Part shown: piece after piece, positions 42,901 through 52,136 of the stretch
Position numbering within the stretch: position 1 is the first letter of the stretch
How the letters are laid out: the number at the start of each line of letters is the position of its first letter
NCBI GenBank assembly: GCA_001643675.2
Contig: LSRY02000071.1
Coordinates: 1-64,000 of the forward strand
DNA: 64,000 nucleotides
Source: Monocercomonoides exilis
Taxonomy: Eukaryota > Preaxostyla > Oxymonadida > Polymastigidae
Reading direction: 5' to 3'
Notes under the pieces: model-generated
What the model was told of the DNA's origin: nothing
Seen by the model: the letters and a program-made list of their open reading frames with translations, nothing else
The model's database searches: none
Program-made: the position numbers and the translations under genes

Positions 42901-45220
42901 CTGTCGAAAATGATGGAAAATTTATTTCTCTTTCTCTTTCTCTTTCTCTTTCCTCTTCTTCTCTTATATCAAATAATAATCCATATTTCTCAAATAATTC
43001 ATCATAAAATGAAGAAGAAAAAGATGAAGAAGAATTTGTTGTATTTATTCTCCATCCTCTTCTTCTTTCTCTTCTTTCTTCTTTTTCATAAAAACAATAA
43101 TTAGGAGCAATCATAATATCTTCTTCTTCTTCTTCTTCTTCTCTTTCTTTCGTTTCCATTAATTCTTCCTCTTCTTCTTCTTTTAATTCTTCTTCTTCTT
43201 CTATTTCCATTTTATTTTCTTTTATTTCTTCTTCTTCTTCTTCTTCTTCTTCTCTATTATTATCTAAACAATATAATTCTTCATTTGAAGAAGAAGAAAA
43301 TGAAGAGGAAGAGGAAGAAGAAGATGATGATGAGGAGGAGGAGGAGGAGGAGAAGGAAGAAGAAGAATAAAACGGAGGAGGAGAAAAAGAAGAAGGTGAT
43401 GATGATGATGAATTATTTGAAGATGGAAAAGAAGGAGAATTTGAGGAAGAAGTGGTTGGATTATGTGGAGAAAGAGAAAAAGAAGAATTAGAAGAGGAAG
43501 AGGAAGAAGAAGGAGAAGAAATAGAATTAAATGAAGATGAAGAAGAAGATGATGATGATGAAGGATAAGAAGATAAAATAGAAGATGAAGCAAAAATAGA
43601 ATCAGAAGAAAAATTTGAAGTTGAAATAGAAGGAGAAGAGGGAAAAGAAGCAGAAGTTAACAATGAAGAAGATGAAGGAGAAGTTGAATAAGAAGAAGGA
43701 TAAAACGGAGGAGAAGGGAAAGAAGCAATTGTTGTTGAAGATGATAAAGATGATCCAGAAGATGAGGATGATGAAGTTAAAGAGGAGGAAGAAGAAGAGG
43801 AGGAGGAGGAAGAAGAAAACGAAGGAGTAGAAGAAGAAGAGGAAGAAGAAGGCAAAGAAATTGGTGTTGAAGATGGTACAGAAGATGTTGATGAAGAAGA
43901 AGAAGAAAGAAGAGGTTGATGAAATTGATTCAATTCTTGTGACAAATGTTGATGATGATGACGATGATGATATTCACGATTATTCATATTGTTCATATAA
44001 ATTCTTCTTTTTTTCCCTTTTTCTTCTTCCTCTTCCTCTTCTTCTTCCCTTTCTTTTCCTCTTCTTTCCAATAAAATATCATCTTCTTCTTCCATTTTTT
44101 GTTCATTTTCTTCATTTTTTCTTCTCTTTTCAATCAAACATTTCATTCTTTCTTTCAATTTATCATTTTTCTCTTCCATTTTTTTCATCTTCATCTTTTT
44201 CATCTTTTTCATTTTTTCTTCATATTTTTCCTTTTTCTTTATATTTTCTTCTTCCTCTTCTTCCTCTTCCAAATGAAAAATATCATTTTTTCTTTCCATT
44301 TCCTCTTCCCTTTCTAATTCTTCATTTCGTTCATTTTCTGAATCATTCAAACAAAATCCCAAAAAAGACGAACAAAATGGCAAATCATTTTTCTTCATTT
44401 CTTTTTCATTTCCTTCGTTTTCCTTCGTTTTTCCCTCATCTTTTCTTCCTTCTTCACATCTTTCCTCTTCTTCTTCGCTTTCCTCCTCATCCTCTTCTTC
44501 AAATGCAATCATTTCCTTTCCATTCATCTTTCCTTCCCGATCCTTCTTCTTCCTTCCAATATCCCTCTTTCCATTATCCTTCCATAATTCGTCTTTTCTT
44601 TGATCACTTTCGATCTTTTCGCTTTTTCCGTCTTTCCCTTCCCTCCCACCCAGCAGCCACCCATTCCCCTCCTCTTCCTCCTCTCCCTCTTCTTCCCCTT
44701 CTTCTCCCTCATTTCTTCTCCAATTTCTGTCTGCATTCCTTTCTGCTGAATGCTCCATTAAACAATTCTTCCTCTTTCCATCCCTCTTCCCCCACTTCAA
44801 ATATGACTTCTTCCCATCCCCACCAACCATTTTCCTCTCCCCTCCAAATTTATTTCCTTCACCCCCAAACCAGTTGTCTTCACATTCCCCTTGCCTATCC
44901 CCCACCACAGCCGGTTCTTTCCTATTTGAATATTCCTCCCTCCCTCCTTCTTTCCCCAGACACCCCGTGTCCCTCTCACCTGCACCGCTTCTGCCTTCTG
45001 CTGCGTCTGCCTCTGCTGCCGTGCCGTTCCGCTCGGCTGTCCCTGTCTTATGCCCCCTTTCACCCTCATCCACGAAAAGTGCTTGTCCACACCCATCGAG
45101 CCCATCACGATCCGCCGAGCCATCCTCCCTGGAACAATCATTCTGCGTGCTTGCCGCATAAATTGGCCGTGAGCCGCTTGCTTTGCGCGATCGCGATATA
45201 TCGCCATCAGAAATTTCCAT
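39917..45220 (-). CDS. Giant Ser/Glu-rich low-complexity protein (about 1,767 aa)
   Basis: One frame stays open for 5.3 kb on the minus strand. The ATG at 45220 (MEISDGDISRSRKASG) is the first plausible start; the open frame extends to 45277. Residues 1-170 are of normal complexity and Gly/Arg/Asp-rich. The rest alternates long Glu/Lys blocks and long Ser blocks several times, ending in a Lys-Glu repeat encoded by a hexanucleotide array. The frame always gives Ser (TCT/TCA) and Glu (GAA/GAG), never the Phe, Leu or Arg that the same tracts would give in other frames, across every switch between purine and pyrimidine strands. This argues for selection on the protein. Function is unknown: an unstructured, highly charged and phosphorylatable protein. 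A competing minus frame (44797-45207) and a plus frame over the non-repetitive part weaken the exact 5' assignment. Confidence 0.55.
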   Translation of the reverse strand: MEISDGDISRSRKASGSRPIYAASTQNDCSREDGSADRDGLDGCGQALFVDEGERGHKTGTAERNGTAAEADAAEGRSGAGERDTGCLGKEGGREEYSNRKEPAVVGDRQGECEDNWFGGEGNKFGGERKMVGGDGKKSYLKWGKRDGKRKNCLMEHSAERNADRNWRRNEGEEGEEEGEEEEEGNGWLLGGREGKDGKSEKIESDQRKDELWKDNGKRDIGRKKKDREGKMNGKEMIAFEEEDEEESEEEEERCEEGRKDEGKTKENEGNEKEMKKNDLPFCSSFLGFCLNDSENERNEELEREEEMERKNDIFHLEEEEEEEENIKKKEKYEEKMKKMKKMKMKKMEEKNDKLKERMKCLIEKRRKNEENEQKMEEEDDILLERRGKEREEEEEEEEEKGKKRRIYMNNMNNREYHHRHHHQHLSQELNQFHQPLLSSSSSSTSSVPSSTPISLPSSSSSSSTPSFSSSSSSSSSSSSLTSSSSSSGSSLSSSTTIASFPSPPFYPSSYSTSPSSSSLLTSASFPSSPSISTSNFSSDSIFASSSILSSYPSSSSSSSSSSFNSISSPSSSSSSSNSSFSLSPHNPTTSSSNSPSFPSSNNSSSSSPSSFSPPPFYSSSSFSSSSSSSSSSSSSSSSSFSSSSNEELYCLDNNREEEEEEEEEIKENKMEIEEEEELKEEEEEELMETKEREEEEEEEDIMIAPNYCFYEKEERRERRRGWRINTTNSSSSFSSSFYDELFEKYGLLFDIREEEEREREREREINFPSFSTELTQNIYSSDENITSSIQSSSSSSSSSSSLSPSSSSSSSPSSSLSSSLIPLSSSSPSSSFSSSSSSSSSSSSSPSTSSSSSFSSSSLSSSIFPLSSSSPSSSFSSSSSFSPPPSSSSSDLFPSSSFLPSLCSSITLSYLSSYSSSFNSSSSPSSSSSSSSSFISPSPLNSSSSSSSSLSSSSSSSSSYSLPLSPFLLHSFFTHFLSHMNSSSSDEYIHTQNNNNNNNEDNEGEDNKREEEEEEENNNNIYFNYDDNIDNDDDDNSSRIIDRDKDILTSTSSSSSSSSSSSSSSISSSSSLTSSFCSLSLSLPPLLSPSSFSSSSQSLTLPSSSSTLSVQSSSSSSSSSSFPSSSSSLSSHLSSSSTSPIQSSSSSLCNIHSSSSFPSSSSFSSPPSSSLSSSSLSSLSLSSSSSLNIPLFKSLFFRPQFFYSFLFRSFHSILRKKKKIEEIKEIEEMMKNKKNKKNMKETKEIKKEINKKKGRRRRRRRRNKKNKNKMNKMNKMNKMNRKKKLREINRIFRRMNEMLMRRRRRRRERRERMKEKEDKEEIKEYEEYKEIKEKEEKKEEKKKEKRIIPFFIQNFNRTFWKMFISLDNREGEEEGEGEDDYETIEEEEEEEEEEEEDLEEEDYELEEEEDDEEDYDDDEEEEEEEQQQQEEEEEDEEEEEELFDRLMKRRRKRLRIEEEEEHEEEEEEEEEEEEEEEEEEEGEEEEEEEEEEENEKDNEEVEEKGEEKEEEEEEEEKKKMIIMKKLIYLMIKMEEMKKKKEKEMRMNMMNFVKKKKEKKEKRKTNEKDFDINLCGISSYLAHSSSSSSSSSSSLISLISSLSSIFPQKSSKFNEIATLSLSSSFSSISSNFNEKRRNSDCLSILKDICDLKRRGREEEKEKKEEEEEVFYPKRRRRERRKEIKTNNLKEEEEEEEEKKILSKVFEMSRQKMNNWMKLYRYKEKEKEKEKEKEKEKEKEKEKEKEKEKEKEKEKEKEKEKEKEKEEE
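39931..40057 (+). repeat. (CTCCTT)n hexanucleotide array
   Basis: About 21 units, nearly perfect. On the minus strand it encodes the Lys-Glu tail of the giant frame. Pure polypyrimidine/polypurine with mirror symmetry; it could form triplex DNA. Confidence 0.9.
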
Positions 45221-45277
45221 TATCGATCTTGAACTGTAATAAGTTGTTGGGGCAATAAAGATATATTTTGTGGACAA

Positions 45278-47400
45278 TCAGCTGCGCCGTTGCCCTCCCA
45301 ATGCCAATTTTTTGTTACATGCATCGCAATGCGCGTGGTAATAATTACTAATGCATTCGTATTTTTCAGGTTTTGAACGGTTTGCAAGCCTTTTTGTTAA
45401 GTTTTTTTTAATATCAATTTTATTTATTATATGTTGAAAATATTTCGATTATACATTTATTGCAGATACTAATAACATTTACTATTCGGATTATCGTAAT
45501 ATTATGAATCCCGAACCTTTATCGATGCGGTTCTTCCTCAGTTTTCTTTTTTTGTATTTATATTTTACTTGATCTCTGAAACGCAGCGTTTCCGCCTTTT
45601 GGCACGGCTTTGTGCGGCTTTACGTGGTGTTTCCTGACTTCCTTTTGGATGAGGCCGCCAAAAATGATCCACGTTGGCCAAATTGGAAATTTTGCTTTTT
45701 TCTTGATTTTCTAACGTTTATACCCTGCAAAAGTTGCTCTCATTGGCACTACTTTCAATTTTACTTTTTGCATACCGGTATGTGAGTTATTCTGTCGCTC
45801 CTGCAGCCTGTTTTTCCAATAATAAGAATTTTCAAAGACCGACAATAACGCAATTAAAGTGTGTAAACGATTTTTGCAAGTTGTTTGATAATGCTATGCA
45901 TTTGCCGTGAAGCATTTATTTTGTGTAAATCTTTTGAAAATAGCCGGCAATTGAATAATTTCTGAAATGCAAAAAAATTATTTTTGAAGTTATTCTGCGT
46001 TGTCTCGCGAATCACATTGATTTGAATTGCAGTTAAACCTTGATTTTTTGATCCAAAATATTCAGCGTCATTTGCGTTATCCAGATATTCCGAAAAAACC
46101 AAAAAATAATGCAAAGTAAGGGTTAACATCAAAGATGATGGTTGTGTTTTTGAACAATTTGATGTGGATATCGTGATTGCTCAATGGTATATTCGTGCGC
46201 AACTTGCGATGCTCTTTATGGATACGTGTGAGCTGAACATTGTTTGTTGTTCAGTCGCATTGGGCAGAGATTCTTTTGTTTGCAGAATTATAAATTGCTT
46301 ATTTTTTTTTTTTTCCACATGTATGAAAGAGCAGCTCTGAATCTCGACGCTGCGCACCGGGTTTGAATTCTTTTGTGAGAATTATTATTTTTCATTTTCA
46401 TTCTTTTTGATTCAAGTTGTGGTTTTATTCATCAAGTCGCAATTAGGCGTTTCTAAATTTGTAACTTAGAGATTGGATTTGCCTCAGAGCCTAAGTGTGT
46501 GTTTTTCCAAAGCACGTTCTGCGTTCTGAGGCAAGTGCATCTCTTTGCTGCTCCAAAGTTTTGCATTACAATGTTATCGATTTTTTAAAGTGAAATATCG
46601 GAATCTAACTGGATTGTGAATGGTTCGCGATGTGCTGCAAAAGCATCGTAATGTATATTATTTTCATTTGATGCGGGGTTTTTTGTGCACTTTTTGACAA
46701 TTCTGCAATTTCGATGCAATATTTTTCAACAAAATATGCAATTGACGAGCATTTATTCGTGTGTGTTCCACACCATCTACAGTACAGCAAGACACCCGCT
46801 CTCTGATCTATTTTCGAACAATAATGAGGCAGTTGAATGGCATTGACTGGCGCCAAATAACATTTAGGTATTTTTTATGTGTATTTAATTCCAAGCCATT
46901 GAGCCGATGGCAAATGCAGAATACTATCCTGCGCTCAGCTTTCTTTCAGTCAGCAATTATTCATGGCGTTCGGGCATCTTCAATCTAATCTGTGCAAGGA
47001 AGCATAAACAATGATATTCTATTTTTTTAGCCTGATTTTTTTTTTGTGAGTGATTTCATCTTTTGAAGAAAATGTTGCATTTACGGGAAGCAAGAATATA
47101 TTTGAGACGAATTTCTAAAAGGGCGACGTATTGTCCAAAAGCCATATATTTTATGATGAAATGTTAGATGGGTTCAATGGAATTATTTGTGTTGATTTTC
47201 TTTTGGATTGATAATTTCACGTGTTTATTTTTATTTTTATTTTTATTTTTATTTTTATTTTTGTTTTTGTTTTTGTTTTCCTGGATTCTTTTTGACGATC
47301 TCATAAGTTTTGAGATTTTCATTTCGTCGAAAAATGCAACGAAAAAATGGGGAAATGGTGGTAATGCGATTGGAGAGGAGGAAATTTTTTGACAAATATT
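45278..47400. other. Intergenic region, no recognisable gene
   Basis: Composition is less extreme than elsewhere. Small frames at 45854-46132 (-), 46605-46856 (-) and 46761-46988 (+) show no family resemblance. I looked for tRNA-like B-box patterns and found none convincing. A (TTTTTA)n/(TTTTTG)n array lies at 47224-47279. Confidence 0.4.
47224..47279 (+). repeat. (TTTTTA)n and (TTTTTG)n array
   Basis: About six TTTTTA-type units followed by three TTTTTG-type units. Confidence 0.8.
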
Positions 47401-48210
47401 TCATTTATAAAAACATAAGAAAATCTGAGATGTTGAAATGTGTTTATGCAATGTCCAGGTAAATTTTGGTCTTCCCAATTCAGCCTGTCAAAAAAATAAA
47501 AGAAGAAGAAATGTTTATCTGTTCAAAAAAAAAAGAAAGAAAGAAAGAAAGAAATGTCAATAATCCCACTAAACTTATAAACAAAATATTCCTTCAACCA
47601 CTCACTGTTATTTAACCAAAAAACGAGAGAAAGCAATTTCATAACTTGGAGCAAGAACTCCTAACAAAAGGACTTTTCTGAATTGCCAAGTGCCAGATGT
47701 TTCTGAATGGAAAGTTGAATTCTTTTCAACACATTATTCTCATCCATTGGAAGAAATAATTCAACTTCGGAAACAATAATTCAATTTTTTGGAAAATTAT
47801 TTTTTAATCAGAAATTTCAACTTTTCTAACATTCGGATTTCGGGAATTTTCAAGAAATCATTCAACTAGTTTCATATAATGACTCAAATGTGTTATTCTT
47901 TTTGAGAAGTCACTTTTGTCTGATTTTCAGAGATAAAATAAAAATCGAATCTTTTCATTATTTTTCATTCCCAACGAATTAACTTTCACAAGAATGGAAA
48001 TAAATGCTTGCCAATGTTTTCATGTCTTTGTCATTTCAATTTTGGTGAAATTTGATGAATGAAAATGAAAATTTGATCGATATATGTGACTTTCATTTTC
48101 ACAAGAAAATGAAATTGAAAAAACTTTTCAAAAGAAAAAAAAAATTGTCACTAATTTAAACAATTACTAAAAAAGGGTAAATGAATATTTAAATCAAAAA
48201 TTGGATATAA

Positions 48211-48240
48211 ATGATTATTTTTGAAATCACGATTTTTTTT
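48211..48240 (+). repeat. Dispersed GGTGAT..GAAATCA motif, copy
   Basis: ATGATTATTTTTGAAATCAC followed by a T-run and CTCCCCC. Confidence 0.5.
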
Positions 48241-48872
48241 CTCCCCCTGAGTGTTGTTTCTTCAAAAGTTTTATTTCTCAGGAAAGTTATTTTTCAGTTG
48301 AATGTTCAATGAATAGCAATTGTTAAATAAGACAGTGTTTGAGATCCCATTCATGAAAAAATTATCTTTGATTGAAGTTTTCAACTTTAAATGTTCATTA
48401 TCAAAATTCAAAGTGAATTTTCAAAACAGAAAATTTTTGAATGAAAAAATATGGATTCAAAAATAATCACCAAAATAATTTCGGAAAATGAGAATCTTTG
48501 CTCAAATAAAAAAAATGTTGATATGATTTTCGGAATATCAGTCACTCACCGAAATAAATATTTCCACTTGTGCAGTGGCAAGGAGGCTTTCTTTCGACTT
48601 TGGATTATTATTATCAATTTCGAATGAAAGTTTTTCGATCTTGGATGATTTTCTTGAGTGTTTCCCACACACAAAATAAGATCAATTATATATTAGCTTG
48701 AACATTTCAACAAATTATTTTCAAAGATCATTCAAAAATAAAAAAGTTTTGTCAGATACGCATTTATTGAAGAATGTTTTGTCATCAAATATCACAGAAA
48801 AACACAACTCACTTCGAAATTATTTTTCAGAAGAATGTGTCATTTGTGAAAAATATTAAATTTTCGAATATA

Positions 48873-48895
48873 TGGGTGATTATTTTTGATGTCAT
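48873..48895 (+). repeat. Dispersed GGTGAT..GAAATCA motif, copy
   Basis: TGGGTGATTATTTTTGATGT then CAT; the 3' half is diverged. Confidence 0.5.
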
Positions 48896-49090
48896 ATTAT
48901 ATCTAATTAAATTTTCTGTTTGAATAATTCTCCTTTATATAAACAAAAGAACACTTAAAAGAGAAAAGGCTAGAAAAACATAATCATGATTTTGATTTCT
49001 GCTTTAACATTTGTTTTTTTAAACAGTTGTTATAAAATTCTCAAATAGAATACAAAATCTCTTCCAACCGACAAATGAAAATGAAAAATT

Positions 49091-49130
49091 GACACCCCGA
49101 AAAAAGTTATGATTTCGAAAAGATATTATC
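49091..49130 (-). repeat. Dispersed GGTGAT..GAAATCA motif, copy
   Basis: Minus strand: ATATCTTTTCGAAATCATAA then CTTTTTTCGGGGTGTC, the same order as at 9278-9316, including the trailing G-run. Confidence 0.55.
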
Positions 49131-49521
49131 TTTTCGAACAGAAACAAATATCAAATGTTTTCTTTGACAGAACACATCATGGTTATTTAAATATGTGACA
49201 TGTTGTTTTGTATTTGTTTATGTTTTATCACGATTATTTAAAAAAAATCAACTAAAATTTTTCTCGAATCAAAAATTCACTCCAAACCCCACTCTCACAA
49301 ACAAATATCTTGAATATGATATTTTTTTAAATTTATTATTTCAAAAAAATTTTTCATAAAATTAATGAAAAAAATAGAATCAAACATATCATTTCATAAA
49401 ATAATTCTTTTTATTTTTATTTTTTTTTTTAAATAAAATAAAGAAACATAACCAGCAAACAAATTTCAAAAGAGATTAAAAACAATATTTGATTGTTGAT
49501 CCCTGAAGAAGAATAGTGATT

Positions 49522-51213
49522 TCAAGATTTCATATCTTTGATCTCCGCACCAACCATCGACAGCTGCGACAGCGCCACCACAAACACTGACGAAGATATC
49601 ACATAGTCTCCTGAAGAAACACTCGTGGTGATCACAACATCCCCCAATGAGAGTGACCCACCCCCATCAGACACCACAGCCACACTCGGTGAAAAAGGAT
49701 TTGCACTTGAGTTGCAATCAACCTTCATGTGCAATAAACCAAGGTGACCTGTTGACACACTGAATAGCGCTCCTACCGATGAAAGTGCTCCTGTTCCAAT
49801 CGAACTCTCCGTCCTCCCTTTCCCAATAACTGAAATCTTCTTTTCTCCAATTGCAATGGTTGCTGTTTCACTTGTGTGATCCCCTCCCATCAGCGTAACA
49901 GACAGGCTCACCTGGATCACGCTCTTTTCAACAGCGACACCAATGGTTCTGCATGCAGTTGATTCATCCAGTCCACATAATTCTTCTGCGTTTCCTCCAC
50001 TCACTGCCACAAATCGATTGAGAATCCCTCTCTTCAGCCAATCCTTTTTTGATATTTCGTCATATGTCCATTTTTGTTCATTTGCATAATTGTATGCAAA
50101 GCAGATCCTCTTCTCATCTGTGTTTGTGGTGTAACATTCATAAAATGGATTTCCTGATTCCAAATACAGATTGTAATAATCAACATATTCAACGTCATGC
50201 CCACGTGGATTGGCTGCATCCCTGCAGCTGCATTCATGGAAGAACAAAAAATAACAATAAATCACATCATTTTGCGATGCTTGTCTGTATGGATATAACT
50301 CCAATCCTCCTCCCTCTTGCCGTGCTGTACATGAAATAAATTGAATGCTCCTCATTTTGAATTGCGTGATTGGAATGTTTGCACAACGCATTCCTCCTCC
50401 AAGTGTATTTGTAACTGAGCATGAAGTGAAACTGCAGTCAAACATGCATGCACCTTCCCCTTCTCCTTTTTCTGCTTCAATACATCCTGTTCCTGCAAGT
50501 TGGAAATTTTCGAGAAAAAGTCCTCCTCCTGAACCATATGCCTTGCAATTCTGAAATTCACATCCGCTGATTCGAGCACAGGTGGAAATCCCATTCACAT
50601 ACATTCCTCCTCCATATTGATTTTGTGCTGTACAGGCATTGAACACATTATTTTCGATATGCACAGAATTAATTGATAGGCACATAATTCCTCCCCCACG
50701 ACTGAATGCAAAGCAATTATTAAACAGACAATGTGAAACAGAGAGCTCTCCATTTCCCTTGTTGTACATCCAAATTGCACCACCACTCGATATCCCATCT
50801 GTGGTGGAATCAGCTTCTCCTGTTGTCCTCGAACCACTCCATTCGCACCAAGTGAATGAATTAGCTCCATTTTCTGTTTCGTTTTGTCTCCCTGGAGTCA
50901 ACTTTCCATCTGCAGTTCCAGTGCATTCAACATTTCTTGTCCTGCAACACCCAATGAATGATGTGTTTGAAGCTGTCAATGAGGCCAAGGGGTTATTGAG
51001 TGAAGGGACAATTCCGCCATCATATACATCACAGACCGATGAAAATGAGCAGCTGCTCATAAAACTAGACGTTTGATAAAAGGAAGTTGTTAAAACCGAA
51101 CATGCCACATTTGCTGTTGAAATGCTGAAAAATGATAATTTGAAGAGGGATTGTAGGGGTATGGAAGGTGATGAGAAAAATTGGCAAAAAGAGGAAAAGT
51201 GAGATTCTCTCAC
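49522..51213 (-). CDS. Beta-helix (Pmp-like) surface protein, copy F (3'-truncated)
   Basis: 563 codons, opening at GTG (RESHFSSFC). Parts in order: KLSFFSISTAN; YDGGIVPSLNNPLASLTASN; TPGRQNETENGANSFTWCEW; five or six GGG units (RGGGIMCLSINS, YGGGMYVNGIS, GGGLFLENFQL); RGHDVEYVDYYNLYLESGN; and the second C-terminal module KRGILNRFVAVSGG and ELCGLDESTACRTIG. It resembles copy B in that module but copies A and C in others. It ends in SMVGAEIKDMKS and a stop, close to where copy E ends, so the Ser-rich C-terminal domain of copies C and D is missing. The 5' open segment near 51060-51180 is in another frame or noncoding. Confidence 0.72.
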   Translation of the reverse strand: MRESHFSSFCQFFSSPSIPLQSLFKLSFFSISTANVACSVLTTSFYQTSSFMSSCSFSSVCDVYDGGIVPSLNNPLASLTASNTSFIGCCRTRNVECTGTADGKLTPGRQNETENGANSFTWCEWSGSRTTGEADSTTDGISSGGAIWMYNKGNGELSVSHCLFNNCFAFSRGGGIMCLSINSVHIENNVFNACTAQNQYGGGMYVNGISTCARISGCEFQNCKAYGSGGGLFLENFQLAGTGCIEAEKGEGEGACMFDCSFTSCSVTNTLGGGMRCANIPITQFKMRSIQFISCTARQEGGGLELYPYRQASQNDVIYCYFLFFHECSCRDAANPRGHDVEYVDYYNLYLESGNPFYECYTTNTDEKRICFAYNYANEQKWTYDEISKKDWLKRGILNRFVAVSGGNAEELCGLDESTACRTIGVAVEKSVIQVSLSVTLMGGDHTSETATIAIGEKKISVIGKGRTESSIGTGALSSVGALFSVSTGHLGLLHMKVDCNSSANPFSPSVAVVSDGGGSLSLGDVVITTSVSSGDYVISSSVFVVALSQLSMVGAEIKDMKS

Positions 51214-52136
51214 TGAAATTCTTCCTTTCCCTTCACTTATTTACCACATGCCTCTTGGCGCCACGAAGCAAAATATCAAAATTAGCTCAAATCCCTTTTC
51301 TTGCCTCTTCCTCTGCTTCTCAAAGGGATATCCATAAGAAGAAAATCATCTTTCCCTTTAACTCCTCTAAATCGAAACGAAATTCCAACGTTCTTCATCA
51401 TTCATCTTTCGACAAATCCTCTTTTTATCTTCGCTTCCCATTTCCTTTCTTCTCTCCACATTCCATTCGCATTTATCGCTTTTGAATAACCACACAAATG
51501 CTCCTATAATCATTAAATAACTGGGGAAAAAAATATAAATTTGTAATTAAATACGAAAGATAATTTTTTAAAACAAAACAAAGCAAAATAAAATAAAATA
51601 TAACAAATAATAAGAAAATTTTTCAAATGAATTTTTTTCACACACTTTTTCTAATTCGTCCTTTCTTCTTCATTTCCTTTTTTTTCCCCCAAAATATAGT
51701 TCCTTTCTGTCAGCAAAATTCATTTGTCCCGCCTCCGTTTCTTTTCTTCTTCTCATAAAAATTATAGCCAAAGCCCAATCCTCGGTTCTGCTTCAAGTGG
51801 AATAACTCCAACAGCTCAAATCGTAAAATTAGGCAATGACGATGATGAATAAAAGGAAGATAAGGAAGACGAAGAAGAGGAAGAAGAAGATGGCGATGAT
51901 AAAGAAGAGGAGGAGGAAGAAAATGAAAAAGAGGAGGATGAAGGTATATATTTTTTTGAAAAAAATATTGATAAAAAAGTTGGTGATGATAAATGCGCTT
52001 TTGGAACAACCCACACAATTATCATAGCCACCAAAGACTCAGCCTCTATCTTTCTGCTCCGAGTTCTTCGTTATCTCAGATATCTGCTCGGAAAAAATAA
52101 CAAGAGAAGGGATGTTGAAAATTAGATTTTTGTAGA
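51214..52136 (-). other. Leader region of copy F with decayed blocks
   Basis: About 51300-51490 matches, on the same strand, the regions just upstream of copies D and H (the run with CCATTCGCATTTATCGCTTT). About 51660-51830 matches the block that holds the CAACAACACCCAGCTGATCT run upstream of D and H, but is more diverged. 51830-52030 is Asp/Glu-coding low-complexity DNA on the plus strand (Ser-rich on the minus strand). No intact frame. Confidence 0.45.

Larger units (their letters stand above)
47401..49521. other. Gene-free, extremely AT-rich zone
   Basis: No coding frame. It holds at least four copies of the dispersed GGTGAT..GAAATCA motif (48211 +, 48451 -, 48873 +, 49091 -) and one GTTATTCTTTTTG motif (47891 +). 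These are the same motifs as in 7251-10130 and at the right end of the window. Confidence 0.6.

Noticed and set aside
46340-46380. GGGTTTGAATTC resembling a tRNA B-box
   Set aside because: No A-box at the right distance and no acceptor stem pairing could be found.
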